NCBI GenBank assembly: GCA_022827625.1
Contig: JAJEIE010000019.1
Coordinates: 124,001 to 188,000, forward strand
From: Candidatus Poribacteria bacterium
GTDB taxonomy: Bacteria > Poribacteria > WGA-4E > WGA-3G
Direction of reading: 5' to 3'
DNA: 64,000 nucleotides
The position numbers and the translations under genes are program-made. The notes beneath the pieces were generated by a model. That model was not told the origin of the DNA. It saw only the letters and a program-made list of their open reading frames with translations, and ran no database searches. Below, one piece after another: positions 1 to 9,077 of this stretch (positions are counted from its first letter, which is position 1; every line of letters starts with the position of its first letter).

Positions 1-713
1 CGAACAGTCCCATCTTTGAAGAGCGTAAACCGGATCGTTGCAGCGGCACCCGCATCCAGACTTCGGACGCGTGGTGGGAAGCGTTGAACCTGTTTAATGC
101 GATCCCGGACGGCTTTTAGGAACTCGTTAAACGACTGTTTCGCATCTCCGAGGTTCATGGAAGCGAGTTCAAGATTTCCGGGGTCATTGAATTCCGTCTG
201 CGCGAGATTTGTTCCCATATCCAGCCTTGAAACTAAACTCGTGTTTTCAAACTTCGGCACCTCAAATTTCGGCATAGTCGTAACAATGGTCGCCTGTCGG
301 GAGCCCGAGAATAGATCGCGACCGATCCCTGCTGTACTGGGTGCCATTACCGGACGTGTAGGTACGTCGCTTGCGGGCAGTGTAAATCGGGCATTGCCTA
401 CTGGGATTTTCGCACTCGTTGTAACGGCTTGTCCCTTGGGGGCACGAACTTGGGAGAACTTCGGTTTTGTTGGTTTTCGTGTTGCCCGAGGTGGTGTTCG
501 GCGTTTCGGCTCCGGTTTCGATGCTTCCAGAACGACACTGTCTACTTTGTCCTTGTTTGGATTTAACACAGTTTTTTGAATGAAGTAGATCGCCCCGGCG
601 ATAATTCCGATGACGTGCAGTCCGATTGCGAAGGTACTCGCAATCCGCATCGCTTTCTTTTTCCGTTTTTGAGAGGCTTCGCGATTTTGGCGTTGGAGAT
701 CAGCAATGTTCAT
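1..713 (-). CDS. TonB-family energy transducer (partial, cut by window edge)
   Basis: Open at the left window edge; 237 codons are visible. The ATG at 711-713 is preceded by AGGAGG 11 bases upstream. A Lys/Arg-rich cytoplasmic stretch (about residues 8-21) is followed by one membrane segment (about 22-45), then a Pro/Lys/Arg-rich linker (about 66-90) and a long low-complexity region. The last visible residues (VQRFPPRVRSL and following) look like the start of a TonB C-terminal domain. This is the TonB architecture: proton-motive energy passed from ExbBD to outer-membrane receptors. It lies 33 bp downstream of a small lipoprotein gene in the same orientation as a TonB-dependent receptor, so a dedicated transducer is likely. 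The C-terminal domain that would prove the call is outside the window. Confidence 0.75.
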   Translation of the reverse strand, partial: MNIADLQRQNREASQKRKKKAMRIASTFAIGLHVIGIIAGAIYFIQKTVLNPNKDKVDSVVLEASKPEPKRRTPPRATRKPTKPKFSQVRAPKGQAVTTSAKIPVGNARFTLPASDVPTRPVMAPSTAGIGRDLFSGSRQATIVTTMPKFEVPKFENTSLVSRLDMGTNLAQTEFNDPGNLELASMNLGDAKQSFNEFLKAVRDRIKQVQRFPPRVRSLDAGAAATIRFTLFKDGTV

Positions 714-746
714 AAAAATTTAATCCTCCTTATAGTTTTCGACCCC

Positions 747-1268
747 TTAATCCTCGTAGCTCAGCAATTTGTATCTGTCATCCTTAACAATCACCGAGCC
801 GAGTATTTCCAGTTCCTGTTTTTCCCCGGCGGCGTTCTGTAGCGTCAAAACGGTTCCACGCAAAAGGTGGAATCCGTCATAATTTTCCTGCGGTTGATCG
901 AAGCGGATACTCACAAATTGTAGGTTACGCCCACCGTAGCGATTGATCCACTTTTTCATACCGATGTTACATTTCGTATTCAAGTTTGACCAAGCGAAAT
1001 CACCTGGAAAATTGCTCGGTGGACGGCTCGCGGGGAATGCGGGCCAAATCCACGCAAGATATGCTTGGCGTTGTACCCGTAGGCGGTTCAACTGCGCAAT
1101 GTCTTTTCGGTTTAGCGCGTCAACGACCGCCAGACCGAGTTGGTCTGGCGAGTCGAGACTCTCTTTCCATACGGGTTTCTCACACCCAACCGAGCTGCTC
1201 CAAACGAACAGCAGGGTTAGGAAGATGTAAACTGAAGAAAAAACAGTGTGTTTCCTAATTCTGGGCAC
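747..1268 (-). CDS. Small putative lipoprotein of unknown function
   Basis: A 173-residue protein that starts with GTG (1266-1268), overlapping the end of the upstream beta-helix gene by 14 bp, which suggests translational coupling. The N-terminus is a signal sequence: basic residues, a hydrophobic run (VYIFLTLLFVW), then SSVGC, an acceptable but not ideal lipobox. The rest is a soluble domain with many aromatic residues and no motif I recognise. Its place between a secreted beta-helix lipoprotein and TonB suggests an accessory role in the same outer-membrane uptake locus; this is inference from position only. Confidence 0.75.
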   Translation of the reverse strand: MPRIRKHTVFSSVYIFLTLLFVWSSSVGCEKPVWKESLDSPDQLGLAVVDALNRKDIAQLNRLRVQRQAYLAWIWPAFPASRPPSNFPGDFAWSNLNTKCNIGMKKWINRYGGRNLQFVSIRFDQPQENYDGFHLLRGTVLTLQNAAGEKQELEILGSVIVKDDRYKLLSYED

Positions 1269-2625
1269 TCGTTGTCCATCCGGTTGTCCAGTTATTGGAC
1301 GGGCTCACGCCACCGATGAAGTTAACGTTTTCAAAGAAACCATCAGCGGGTGGGGCTGCGGGAGAAACCGCGGTGGCACCGGCACCGGGTGTGAAATTGG
1401 GGGCACTCTTATTGAACGGTGCTGCCAAGTTCGGATCCGTCTCTTCGTTGCCGTTGGCGGCTGCGAAAGCGGCTTCATCAAAACCGTCGTCGTCTTTTTC
1501 GTCGCCGAAATTGCTTTTGCTGTTCTCAAAGAAGATACTGTTTTTTACAACCAGTTTGCCACTATCCGCTTGGGCGTGCGTCGCTTCGTTGTTGATATCA
1601 AGACCGACTTTATTGAAGCCAGTAACAATGAAGTTTGCGAATGTGCCAGCGGCACCTTCACGAATCAGCATACCGTTGTCGCTCTCTGGACCTGCTGGGT
1701 CCCCGACGAGCGTTACGTTGTAGATCGTCGCAGCGGAACGGGGTGTCGCTTCGTTATCTTTACTGCTATTATCAACCTCAAAACCGTTATCGGCATCGTC
1801 ACCATACTGCTGTACCACGAGGAATTGCGCTTTACCTGTCCAACCGTCCGTCCAGTCGAAGGAGTCATCCCGCGCACCTGTAACAAGGACGTATTTCAGG
1901 TTGACAGTGCCGCCGAACATTTCAACGCCGTCGTCTTGGTTCATGTGGACTTGGACGTTCTCAACGATCGTACCGGACCCAACGCCTTGAAAGGCGATGC
2001 CGTTTAGTTCGTTGTCAGTACTGAATTCGATACCTGCGTATTCAACACGGACGTAGCGAAGCACGCCGCTGCTATCCGCTGGGTTGTTTCCGCCGAACGC
2101 CCCTGTATCCCCTTCACCGAACGTTACGCCTTGGTTCGTCGGTGCGTTCCCGTTGATGATCAAACCGCCCCACTGTCCGCGTGCACGTGTGCCTTCAAAG
2201 GCATCACTTGACATAACAATCGGGGAATCCACTGTGCCATTTGCCATAATTTTTGAACCTTGGGCGATAATGAGTGTGCCGTTAGTCGCTTGCTCACCAA
2301 AAATTTGGACACCCGCCTCGATGGTTAAGGTCGCACCGCCTTCAACAAACACGGCACCCCGCAGGAGGTAATCGTACGCCGATGTGAGCGTTTTATCCGC
2401 ATTCAGTCTGCCTTCAAGTACCACCACTTGCCGTCCATCGACCTCAATAATGTTTTCTTCCGGGACTAATGCTTCTTCGGTTTCCTCGGTATCTTCTTCG
2501 TCGCTACCACAACCGACGAACGTCAGTGCTAATCCGACAGCGAAAATGGCTACTAACTGAAAAATCCAGTTTTGATATAGACCCTTGGTCCCTGTAGATG
2601 CAGGGGTTGACCCAATATTTAACAT
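1255..2625 (-). CDS. Secreted parallel beta-helix lipoprotein partnered with a TonB receptor
   Basis: A 456-residue protein. A late signal sequence (about residues 23-39) ends in LTFVGC, a lipobox, followed by an Asp/Glu/Thr-rich tether. The body has repeated short strands such as GATLTIEAGVQI, GTLIIAQGSKIMA and GQWGGLIINGNAP, and a Asp-rich middle (MNQDDGVEMFGG, DDSFDWTDGW). This is the pattern of a right-handed beta-helix family found in Bacteroidetes and marine proteobacteria next to TonB-dependent receptors. The receptor gene lies 309 bp upstream on the same strand. Likely surface or periplasmic, binding a ligand or carrying it to the receptor; no catalytic residues are evident. Substrate unknown. 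Confidence 0.8.
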   Translation of the reverse strand: MLNIGSTPASTGTKGLYQNWIFQLVAIFAVGLALTFVGCGSDEEDTEETEEALVPEENIIEVDGRQVVVLEGRLNADKTLTSAYDYLLRGAVFVEGGATLTIEAGVQIFGEQATNGTLIIAQGSKIMANGTVDSPIVMSSDAFEGTRARGQWGGLIINGNAPTNQGVTFGEGDTGAFGGNNPADSSGVLRYVRVEYAGIEFSTDNELNGIAFQGVGSGTIVENVQVHMNQDDGVEMFGGTVNLKYVLVTGARDDSFDWTDGWTGKAQFLVVQQYGDDADNGFEVDNSSKDNEATPRSAATIYNVTLVGDPAGPESDNGMLIREGAAGTFANFIVTGFNKVGLDINNEATHAQADSGKLVVKNSIFFENSKSNFGDEKDDDGFDEAAFAAANGNEETDPNLAAPFNKSAPNFTPGAGATAVSPAAPPADGFFENVNFIGGVSPSNNWTTGWTTSAQN

Positions 2626-2933
2626 TAGTTAACTAAGCTCCTTTTTTGTTTTTTTTGCCTCACCCGACAACACGGGTGATATACGTAGTTGCGATCCACT
2701 AACGCTGAATCGCTGTTGTCCATTTATCTCATATTTAAGAATACCTATAAATTGTTGCAGAAAAGTGACATTATTTTGATTTTTTCTCTTCTTATAGGAC
2801 ATCTCCAAATCTCAACTGCTGATGGCTATCTGTAGGAGGGATTTCCAAATCCCGACCGCTTTTGATTTTTTCTCTTCTTATAGGGCATCTCCAAATCCCG
2901 ACCGCTGACGGCTGATAGCCGACTGCTGGGCTC
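2626..2933. repeat. Intergenic repeat patch with heptad array and GATT/AATC palindrome
   Basis: This 308-bp gap holds no gene. A block of about 35 bases beginning TTGATTTTTTCTCTTCTTAT occurs twice (near 2778 and 2865). GGGATTT/AAATCCC forms a palindrome at 2838-2853. At 2900-2927 lie four degenerate 7-bp units (GACCGCT, GACGGCT, GATAGCC, GACTGCT). A CACCCG/CGGGTG hairpin sits at about 2663-2680, close to the start of the lipoprotein gene. Confidence 0.7.
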
Positions 2934-5810
2934 CTACAAATCATAACTGATACCAAACGAGAAGGATCTACCGAGTTTATACCGAACGGACGTCGCCTCG
3001 CCTTGTTTGAAAAAGATGTCCGGATCCAATAGATTTTTCGCCGAAAAACTCACCTTGAAGTAATCGGCGACGACCCGACTGAAACTCGCATCCAGTTGAC
3101 CGCGCGGCTGCTCGTAGACATCTGGCACCCCGTGGTTACCGACTTCAGAAAGCCTGCGCCCAAAGATGTTATACGCAATCGCGCTTGAAATACCCCAGTT
3201 CGGTGCTTCATACCCGACAGACACGTTGACAATGTAAGGGCATTGACCCTGTAGTGGACGCTCAGAAGATGTCTGAATCCCGACATCCGGGAGTACCACC
3301 TGCGAAGCGATCAACGCTGCGTTTGTATTAATAGAGAAGTTGTGCAACGCCGGTGTAATCACGCCCAAATTCTGACGGGCTTCTAACTCCAGACCGTAGT
3401 TGTTCGCAGCATCAGCATTTTCATAGGTAATCCGCACTTCTGCCTGCGGTTGTACAATCTGCTCAATCGGTTTTTGGAATCGTTTATAGAAGGCACTGAT
3501 GGCTAAAACGCCGCCTATCTGTGGAAAAGCCTCCCAGCGGAGGTCGTAGTTGTCAATCTGTGTCCGCTCCAATTCTGGGTTACCGAGGATGGTTCTACCG
3601 CCGACGAAATCTGTAAATTCAAACGGGGCAAGTTCTCGGAAATCAGGACGTGTGATCGTCCGAGATGCTGCGAAACGCAGGTTCATCCGCTCCGTTAAGC
3701 GATACGTTAAGTTCGCACCCGGCAGTAAGTCAAGCGTTTCCAAATTCGCGACAATCGGTTGTGCTGACGCAGAGAACGGATCGTAGGTCGTAACCTTTTG
3801 CCCTGAAGATTCCAATCGCGCCCCCGTCATGAACTGCCATTTTGAACTTATGGACATGTCAAGCATCAGATAGCCTGAGTAGATTGTGTGATCTGCGAGA
3901 TAGTTATCAGTCGCACGCGTTGACTCCCGTAATTCAAAAACACGAGGTGCGATGTTTTGGGTTTGGAAAAGTATTTCGGGTTGTGCAGAGAGATCGACGG
4001 TGGCATCTACTTGGTCAGAAGGCAAGAATCTGAAGCGACGTGCATCGAACGTACGGGATCTATCCCGTAGGAGTCCACCAAATTTGAACAGTCCTTCAGC
4101 TCCGATCGGAATTTTCCAGTCAGCACGGGCGTTGTATTCGTCGTCCTCAAGGTCGAAAAAGAACCGGCTTCCGCTGTGCGTAACATCACGGAATGTGTAG
4201 GTTCCATCGCCGCGATCTTCGTAGATATTTTCGCGAGTATCCGGTTCCTCTCGGGATGCCCGGGAATATGTAAGCCGCCACTCCATAAAGACATCTGGCC
4301 GCTCTGGAGGTTCCAATTCTGAAGTTTCCACTGCGGGTTCACCGAAATTGAAGTCGTGTGTACCAGCGAGTTGTCCGGAGAAGAGCTGACGTTCGACATA
4401 GCGGAGCCGTGTGCTCCGCATATCCGTATTTCTATCGGCGTTGAACCCTTCCCAGGTCCGCGTCTCGTCTTCGGCGGTATGCGTGAAAAGCGTTCGGATA
4501 CTGAGTTGATGGTGTGGCGAGAACCTTAGACTTCCATTCAACACACTGCCCCAGTCGACTTCATTGCCGCTCCGTTCAATATTATAGGAAGTCACGGGTG
4601 ACAGGGTCTCGTTTAGACCGATACGGAAGGCGTTGCGCACTTGTGTGCCGTAACTATGGCTATTCCCGTAAGAGATGACCCCTAAATAGCCGAACTCTTT
4701 CCCGAAAAGGGTATTGCTATTACCGAGACTGAATTTGTAACCTTGGTTAACTGGGATGGATTGTCGTTCCGGCGACCAGACGTTGTCAAAGGATTGTCCG
4801 AACTCTTGAATCTGTTCCGCGGTGAATCCTAAGGGTGTAAAACGACCACGTTCCCGGATGGGTAGACCGGCTGCGCGCGTTTCGACGATAGACGGCAAGG
4901 CTCGCGAACCGTCGTCAAACCCGAGAAAATCGAGACCACCCCCTGGGTACGTCAAACCGTCTTCCCCTGTCGCTTGTGTGTTAAAACCGCTCGACATTGA
5001 TAGCGACATCGTGAGTTCTTCGGGAAAGTCTTTGGTGAAAACTTGAACCGATCCACCGGCGAAACCGCCGGGTTGATCCGGCGAAAAGGTTTTTACCGTC
5101 TGCAGACTTGCCAGCAGGCTCGCCGGAAATATATCCATCGGCACGACCCGTCGGTTCGGTTCAGGACTCGGAATCTCGACGTTGTTAAGGAGGGTATTAC
5201 TGTACCGTTCTCCCAAGCCCCGCACAAATACATAACGCCCGCCAACGATGCTAACACCGGTTATCCGTTTAATCGCCTCTCCTGCAGAAGACGCTGGCAG
5301 CCGACTCATTTCTTCGGTGCTAATGCTATCCTCAATTCGCGAACTACGCATTCGTTGTTCAAGGAGTCCACGTTCACTGGATTGGCTTAGTTGGACGGGC
5401 ATCTTAATGGCGTCGAGTTTAACCACTTGCGGCACGAGTAATATTTGCAGGGGCTGTGGGGCTTCTGCCCCGTTGACCTGAAAATCCGGTACGACATAAG
5501 TATTGTAAAACGGCGCGGTTGCCTGGATTCTGTGGGTACCCCTCGGCAATTCTAATGAAAACGTACCTGCTTCATCGGTTGTTACCAGAATCTGTGTATC
5601 TATAACCCGAACGGTTACGCCCGCCAAAGGCTCTTGGGTTTCATTATCGACAACGCTACCTGTTATTTTGACGACTTGTTGCGTTTCTGAGTCGGCGGCA
5701 CTTACGTCCCCAAGCCCGAGCGACATCCCAAGGATCAAAAGCAGCAAGCCGAGGTAGAAACGCGCCCTAAAGCGTGGGGTTTGGCAGCCCATATTTAGAA
5801 ATCCTCTCAT
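2934..5810 (-). CDS. TonB-dependent outer-membrane receptor with carboxypeptidase-regulatory-like domain
   Basis: A 958-residue protein of full receptor length. Order: signal peptide (about 1-39, ending VSA-AD), a CarboxypepD_reg-like beta-sandwich (about 48-130, ITGSVVDNETQEPLAGVTV), a plug domain (about 155-275, with VFVRGLGERYSNTLLNN and VKTFSPDQPGGFAGG), then a beta-barrel ending in a C-terminal aromatic/hydrophobic strand (FSFGISYDL). It would import a substrate across the outer membrane using TonB. An alternative start at 5792 (MGCQTP) has GAGAGGA 9-10 bases upstream and may be the real one. First gene of the minus-strand uptake cluster. The ligand cannot be read from sequence; no siderophore or B12 genes are near. 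Confidence 0.93.
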   Translation of the reverse strand: MRGFLNMGCQTPRFRARFYLGLLLLILGMSLGLGDVSAADSETQQVVKITGSVVDNETQEPLAGVTVRVIDTQILVTTDEAGTFSLELPRGTHRIQATAPFYNTYVVPDFQVNGAEAPQPLQILLVPQVVKLDAIKMPVQLSQSSERGLLEQRMRSSRIEDSISTEEMSRLPASSAGEAIKRITGVSIVGGRYVFVRGLGERYSNTLLNNVEIPSPEPNRRVVPMDIFPASLLASLQTVKTFSPDQPGGFAGGSVQVFTKDFPEELTMSLSMSSGFNTQATGEDGLTYPGGGLDFLGFDDGSRALPSIVETRAAGLPIRERGRFTPLGFTAEQIQEFGQSFDNVWSPERQSIPVNQGYKFSLGNSNTLFGKEFGYLGVISYGNSHSYGTQVRNAFRIGLNETLSPVTSYNIERSGNEVDWGSVLNGSLRFSPHHQLSIRTLFTHTAEDETRTWEGFNADRNTDMRSTRLRYVERQLFSGQLAGTHDFNFGEPAVETSELEPPERPDVFMEWRLTYSRASREEPDTRENIYEDRGDGTYTFRDVTHSGSRFFFDLEDDEYNARADWKIPIGAEGLFKFGGLLRDRSRTFDARRFRFLPSDQVDATVDLSAQPEILFQTQNIAPRVFELRESTRATDNYLADHTIYSGYLMLDMSISSKWQFMTGARLESSGQKVTTYDPFSASAQPIVANLETLDLLPGANLTYRLTERMNLRFAASRTITRPDFRELAPFEFTDFVGGRTILGNPELERTQIDNYDLRWEAFPQIGGVLAISAFYKRFQKPIEQIVQPQAEVRITYENADAANNYGLELEARQNLGVITPALHNFSINTNAALIASQVVLPDVGIQTSSERPLQGQCPYIVNVSVGYEAPNWGISSAIAYNIFGRRLSEVGNHGVPDVYEQPRGQLDASFSRVVADYFKVSFSAKNLLDPDIFFKQGEATSVRYKLGRSFSFGISYDL

Positions 5811-6155
5811 TTTCTTATCGTTGATTAACCCGTAATTAAAATCCTTTCTCTTTTATGAATCTGTTTATCCGGCGCGCCCGGACGGATTTGAGAATCCGTC
5901 CTTTGATACTTTTATCGCGCAGATGGTGTTTCGCCAACGTTTCTATTCTCAATACTGTTCCAATGGTGAAAAAATTGTAACCTGTAAATGATACAAAAAT
6001 GTGTTATTTTTTTGTCAAAAAGTAAAAAGAGTTATAAGTTATAAGTTATAAGTTAAGAGATAGGATACTGAATGTGTCTGCTATTATCCGATTTTTCTTG
6101 CTATTTCCTTGTAGAAACCCTATAATAATAGGACTCATGCTATGGAGACGAATTC
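5811..6155. other. Divergent intergenic region with palindrome and heptad array
   Basis: A 345-bp gap between the divergent receptor and kinase-like genes. It contains a perfect 8-bp hairpin (GACGGATT/AATCCGTC, 5881-5900) and a heptanucleotide array (6031-6056). On the minus strand TTGACA (near 6011-6016) and TATCAT are present but 19 bp apart, so only a weak receptor promoter candidate. No open frame of note. Confidence 0.6.
6031..6056. repeat. Heptanucleotide tandem array (GTTATAA)n
   Basis: About 3.6 perfect copies of the 7-mer GTTATAA, the reverse complement of the TTATAAC arrays at 27651 and 49245. It lies about 100 bp upstream of the kinase-like gene. Confidence 0.9.
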
Positions 6156-6746
6156 ATGTTAGCCGAACTCCTTCGGAAAAGTATTCATTTATCAGGACTT
6201 AGCCTGCCGGTTATCTATTTCTTTCTCGATAAGTCGACGATGTTAATTTTCGTCGGCGTATTGGTGGGCATTGCGATCACCGTAGAATTGGTAAAATGGG
6301 TTTCCCCGAGTTTTGGGGGTTTCTTTTTCCAAATCTTTGCCCCTATGCTCCGTAGACACGAACAGAAGGGCGCGATAACGGGCGCGACGTATTACATCAT
6401 CAGTGCGTTCTTGTGTATCCTTTTTTTTTCTAAGACGCTGGCTGTTGTCTGTATCTTTTTCATGGTCCTTGGGGACCTCGCAGCCGCACTGGTAGGCAAA
6501 AAGTGGGGACGGACGAAACTGCTTGGCACAAAGAGTTTAGAAGGCAGTGCGGCGTGTTTCGTGGTTTGTGCTGCAATCGCCCTCATCAAATTACATCCTG
6601 TTATCGGGATTATCGGGGCATTAGTCGCCACAGTCGTAGAAATGCTGCCGTTCCCGATTGACGATAACCTGACAGTTCCGTTGGTTTCGGGGGCAGTGAT
6701 GCATTTTCTAATGCAAAGCACGTTCATTCAGTTTTTAGCCATGTAG
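6156..6746 (+). CDS. Diacylglycerol/polyprenol kinase family protein (dolichol/phytol kinase-like)
   Basis: A 196-residue integral membrane protein with about six hydrophobic segments. It has the family signature LLGTKSLEGSAACF at about 128-142 preceded by GDLAAALVGKKWGRTK, as in SEC59 dolichol kinase and VTE5 phytol kinase relatives, which use CTP to phosphorylate a polyprenyl, phytyl or diacylglycerol hydroxyl. The length suits the short bacterial members. Start ATG with GGAGACG shortly upstream. It is followed by the ATPase gene with little or no spacing, but no functional link is obvious. Exact lipid substrate unknown. Confidence 0.8.
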   Translation: MLAELLRKSIHLSGLSLPVIYFFLDKSTMLIFVGVLVGIAITVELVKWVSPSFGGFFFQIFAPMLRRHEQKGAITGATYYIISAFLCILFFSKTLAVVCIFFMVLGDLAAALVGKKWGRTKLLGTKSLEGSAACFVVCAAIALIKLHPVIGIIGALVATVVEMLPFPIDDNLTVPLVSGAVMHFLMQSTFIQFLAM

Positions 6747-6854
6747 GTGCTATTTCCACGAAATAAAAACCCTAACACCCCAGAGATGGTGAGAATTAAT
6801 CAAAAACCACCGCGTAATGAAATGGAGCGGTGCCCAGATTCCATCGTTAAAAAA

Positions 6855-7973
6855 ATGGCACATATTAAACTTGAAAATATTTTAAAACGCTTCGGTGATT
6901 TTGTCGCCGTCAGAGATTTTAACTTGGAGATTCAAGACAAGGAATTCGTCGTCTTTCTCGGTCCCTCCGGTTGTGGCAAAACCACGACGCTCCGTCTCAT
7001 CGCGGGCTTGGAGCATCCCGAAGCGGGTGATATTTTCATTGAGGGTCGACGGGTCAACGATCTTTCGCCAGCAGACCGAGATATAGCTTTTGTCTTCCAG
7101 TTCTATGCGCTCTATCCGCACCTGACCGTCTACGATAACATCGCTTTTCCCCTTAAAGCCGTCAAGGTCTCAAAATCAGAGATTGATACGCAGGTCAAGC
7201 GTGTTGCGGAGATTTTGCAAATATCCGATATGCTGGGTCGGAAACCGAGCGTCCTCAGTGGTGGGGAGATGCAACGCGTCGCCCTCGGACGCGCTATGGT
7301 TCGGCAACCGAAGGTCTATCTCCTTGATGAACCGATGGCGAATTTGGATGCCAAGATCCGTGTTGACACGCGCGCTGAGATTAAACGGCTCCAACACGAC
7401 ATCGGAGCAACGACGATCTTTGTGACCCACGACCAAGTTGAGGCGATGTCGTTGGCTGACAGGATAGCCGTTATCCACCACGGGGTCCTGCAGCAAATCG
7501 GGACACCCTACGAAGTCTATAACAGACCCGAAAGCCTTTTCGTTGCTGGATTTATGGGGATGCCGACGATGAACCTCCTCGACGCGGAACTTACGGCACG
7601 CGATGGGGTGTCTGTCCTGCGGCTCAGTCATACCGATGTTTACCTACCGTTATCACCTGAAAGACAAGCAACTATCAATGCAACTGCACAAGAGAACGGT
7701 TTGGTCTTCGGCATCCGTCCTGAGCACATCACCGCCGTCAATCAACCCGAGGCGCAAAAAATTGCTGCCGATGTTCACCTTGTTGAACCCCTCGGTGCCG
7801 TGAACATTCTTGATATTCGTCTCGGTACACATCCAGAGACACAAGAACCGATTTTACTGCGTGTGAGAACCCATCCGACGTTCCGTGTTGCGATTGGTGA
7901 TACGATCTGGTTGGATTTCAGTGAAACCGAGATGCATCTCTTTGATCGGAAGACGGAACGGGTTGTTTCGTGA
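6855..7973 (+). CDS. ABC transporter ATP-binding protein, MalK/UgpC (CUT1) type
   Basis: A 372-residue ATPase. From the ATG at 6855 (MAHIKLENI) it has Walker A GPSGCGKTT, Q-loop FQFYALYPH, signature LSGGEMQRVALGRA, Walker B VYLLDEP with the D-loop ANLDA, switch FVTHDQVEAM, and a C-terminal TOBE region. This layout is typical of ATPases energising sugar or glycerol-phosphate importers, which often serve several permeases. The frame is open back to 6747 with a GTG, but the homologous start is 6855; neither has a clear ribosome-binding site. The signature reads GEMQ where GQ(R/Q)Q is usual. No permease or binding-protein gene is adjacent. Confidence 0.92.
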   Translation: MAHIKLENILKRFGDFVAVRDFNLEIQDKEFVVFLGPSGCGKTTTLRLIAGLEHPEAGDIFIEGRRVNDLSPADRDIAFVFQFYALYPHLTVYDNIAFPLKAVKVSKSEIDTQVKRVAEILQISDMLGRKPSVLSGGEMQRVALGRAMVRQPKVYLLDEPMANLDAKIRVDTRAEIKRLQHDIGATTIFVTHDQVEAMSLADRIAVIHHGVLQQIGTPYEVYNRPESLFVAGFMGMPTMNLLDAELTARDGVSVLRLSHTDVYLPLSPERQATINATAQENGLVFGIRPEHITAVNQPEAQKIAADVHLVEPLGAVNILDIRLGTHPETQEPILLRVRTHPTFRVAIGDTIWLDFSETEMHLFDRKTERVVS

Positions 7974-8150
7974 TGACGCCCTTGATATTGTCTAAGACGC
8001 AAACTCTATGAAGTTTCAGAAAATAATTCGGTAATTGACGGGCAATAATGCACTTCGCATTTGGTCGAGTACGCCGCAGAATTGCCCTACTACAAACGGG
8101 CTTGTTCGTAGTAGTGCGATTTATCGCACGTTCAGAAATTACCATGAATG
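7974..8150. repeat. Dispersed palindromic element, copy 1
   Basis: From about 8007 to 8144 this matches the reverse complement of 18544-18668: ATGAAGTTTCAG, GGTAATTGACGGGCAAT, ATTGCCCTACTACAAAC and CGTAGTAG before a 16-bp palindrome GTGCGATTTATCGCAC (8114-8129). The first palindrome here is split: GGGCAAT (8040-8046) and ATTGCCC (8081-8087) flank a 34-base insert, which reappears at 20208-20241 in inverse orientation. Confidence 0.85.
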
Positions 8151-8175
8151 GCGAACCGCGAACCGCGAACCGCGA
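8151..8175. repeat. Heptanucleotide tandem array (GCGAACC)n
   Basis: About 3.6 perfect copies of the 7-mer GCGAACC, ending 19 bases before the start codon of the HAD phosphatase. It may influence the ribosome-binding region or mRNA leader. Confidence 0.9.
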
Positions 8176-8194
8176 ATAAATGGAGGAAAAGAGA

Positions 8195-9010
8195 ATGGAA
8201 AGTGAAGGCGCGAAAGTCCCGTGCCGATTGGCAGCCTTTGATTTAGATGGGACCCTGCTGAATAGTGAACACGCTTTGTCTGCTGAGAACTGCGACGCGC
8301 TCCGCAACCTTGCAGCCAACGATGTTCTCGTCGTTTTGGTATCAGGAAGGATGCACCGTTCGATTCAACCGATTAGCGACCAAATCGGTTTAGAAAACCC
8401 TATTATTTCTTATAACGGCGGCATGGTACAGCACGCCACGACCGGTGAAGTGTATCATCACACACCCGTGCCAGCAGATTACGCAATGGCAGTCGTTGCG
8501 GCGTGTAGGCGACAGGCGTTACATCTCAACTTCTGTTTGAATGATGAACTTTACGTGGCTGAACGTAATGCGTGGAGTGCGCTTTACGAGGCGCGTACAG
8601 GGGTGCCAGCGACACCGGTTGGCGACTTACGCGAATTGGCAGGTGAAACACCGACGAAACTGCTGATTATTCACACGTCCGAAGAATTACCTTCACTTTT
8701 GAGCGATTTTCAAAACGATTACGCAGGGAAACTTTACGTCACACAGACCCAACCAGAATATATTGAATTTATGAATCCAGAAGTTACAAAAGGTCGTGCA
8801 CTCTCTGCGCTTGCCAATCGTTTTGACATCCCGATGGCTACGGTTGTTGCTTTTGGGGATAGTTACAATGATGAAAGTCTGCTCAAAACAGCCGGTTTCG
8901 GCATAGCGATGGCAAACGGAGTCCCACCGATTCATGCCTGTGCGGATTATATCACAGGAACGAATGACGATGACGGAGTCGCAAAGGCCATCTGGGAATT
9001 CATTCTCTGA
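8195..9010 (+). CDS. Cof-type HAD-IIB family sugar-phosphate phosphatase
   Basis: A 271-residue cytoplasmic hydrolase. Motif I AFDLDGTLLNS near the N-terminus carries the Asp nucleophile and the general acid; motif II VLVSGR; the lysine of motif III lies near EVTKGRAL; motif IV is AFGDSYNDESLL. The C2b cap domain lies between motifs II and III. Members dephosphorylate sugar phosphates, pyridoxal phosphate or flavin mononucleotide. I chose ATG 8195 because GGAGG (8182-8186) lies 8 bases upstream; an upstream in-frame ATG at 8180 would place that site inside the gene. Confidence 0.9.
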   Translation: MESEGAKVPCRLAAFDLDGTLLNSEHALSAENCDALRNLAANDVLVVLVSGRMHRSIQPISDQIGLENPIISYNGGMVQHATTGEVYHHTPVPADYAMAVVAACRRQALHLNFCLNDELYVAERNAWSALYEARTGVPATPVGDLRELAGETPTKLLIIHTSEELPSLLSDFQNDYAGKLYVTQTQPEYIEFMNPEVTKGRALSALANRFDIPMATVVAFGDSYNDESLLKTAGFGIAMANGVPPIHACADYITGTNDDDGVAKAIWEFIL

Positions 9011-9077
9011 TACAGGTAAATAGTTGCAATTTCCTGTTGATGCATCGTCTAAAGGTACGCATTTGCAAAATAGTAAA

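Noticed and set aside
1246-2007. Plus-strand ORF of 253 codons
   Set aside because: It is antisense to the beta-helix lipoprotein; its translation is low-complexity without family features, and the minus-strand frame has a signal peptide and clear repeats.
2663-2680. Intrinsic terminator between the TonB receptor and the beta-helix gene
   Set aside because: The CACCCG/CGGGTG hairpin has no T run on its 3' side in the direction of transcription; the T-rich tract is on the wrong side.
6747-6854. N-terminal extension of the MalK/UgpC-type ATPase
   Set aside because: The family starts at MAHIKLENI; the upstream 36 codons have no homologous look and no ribosome-binding site.
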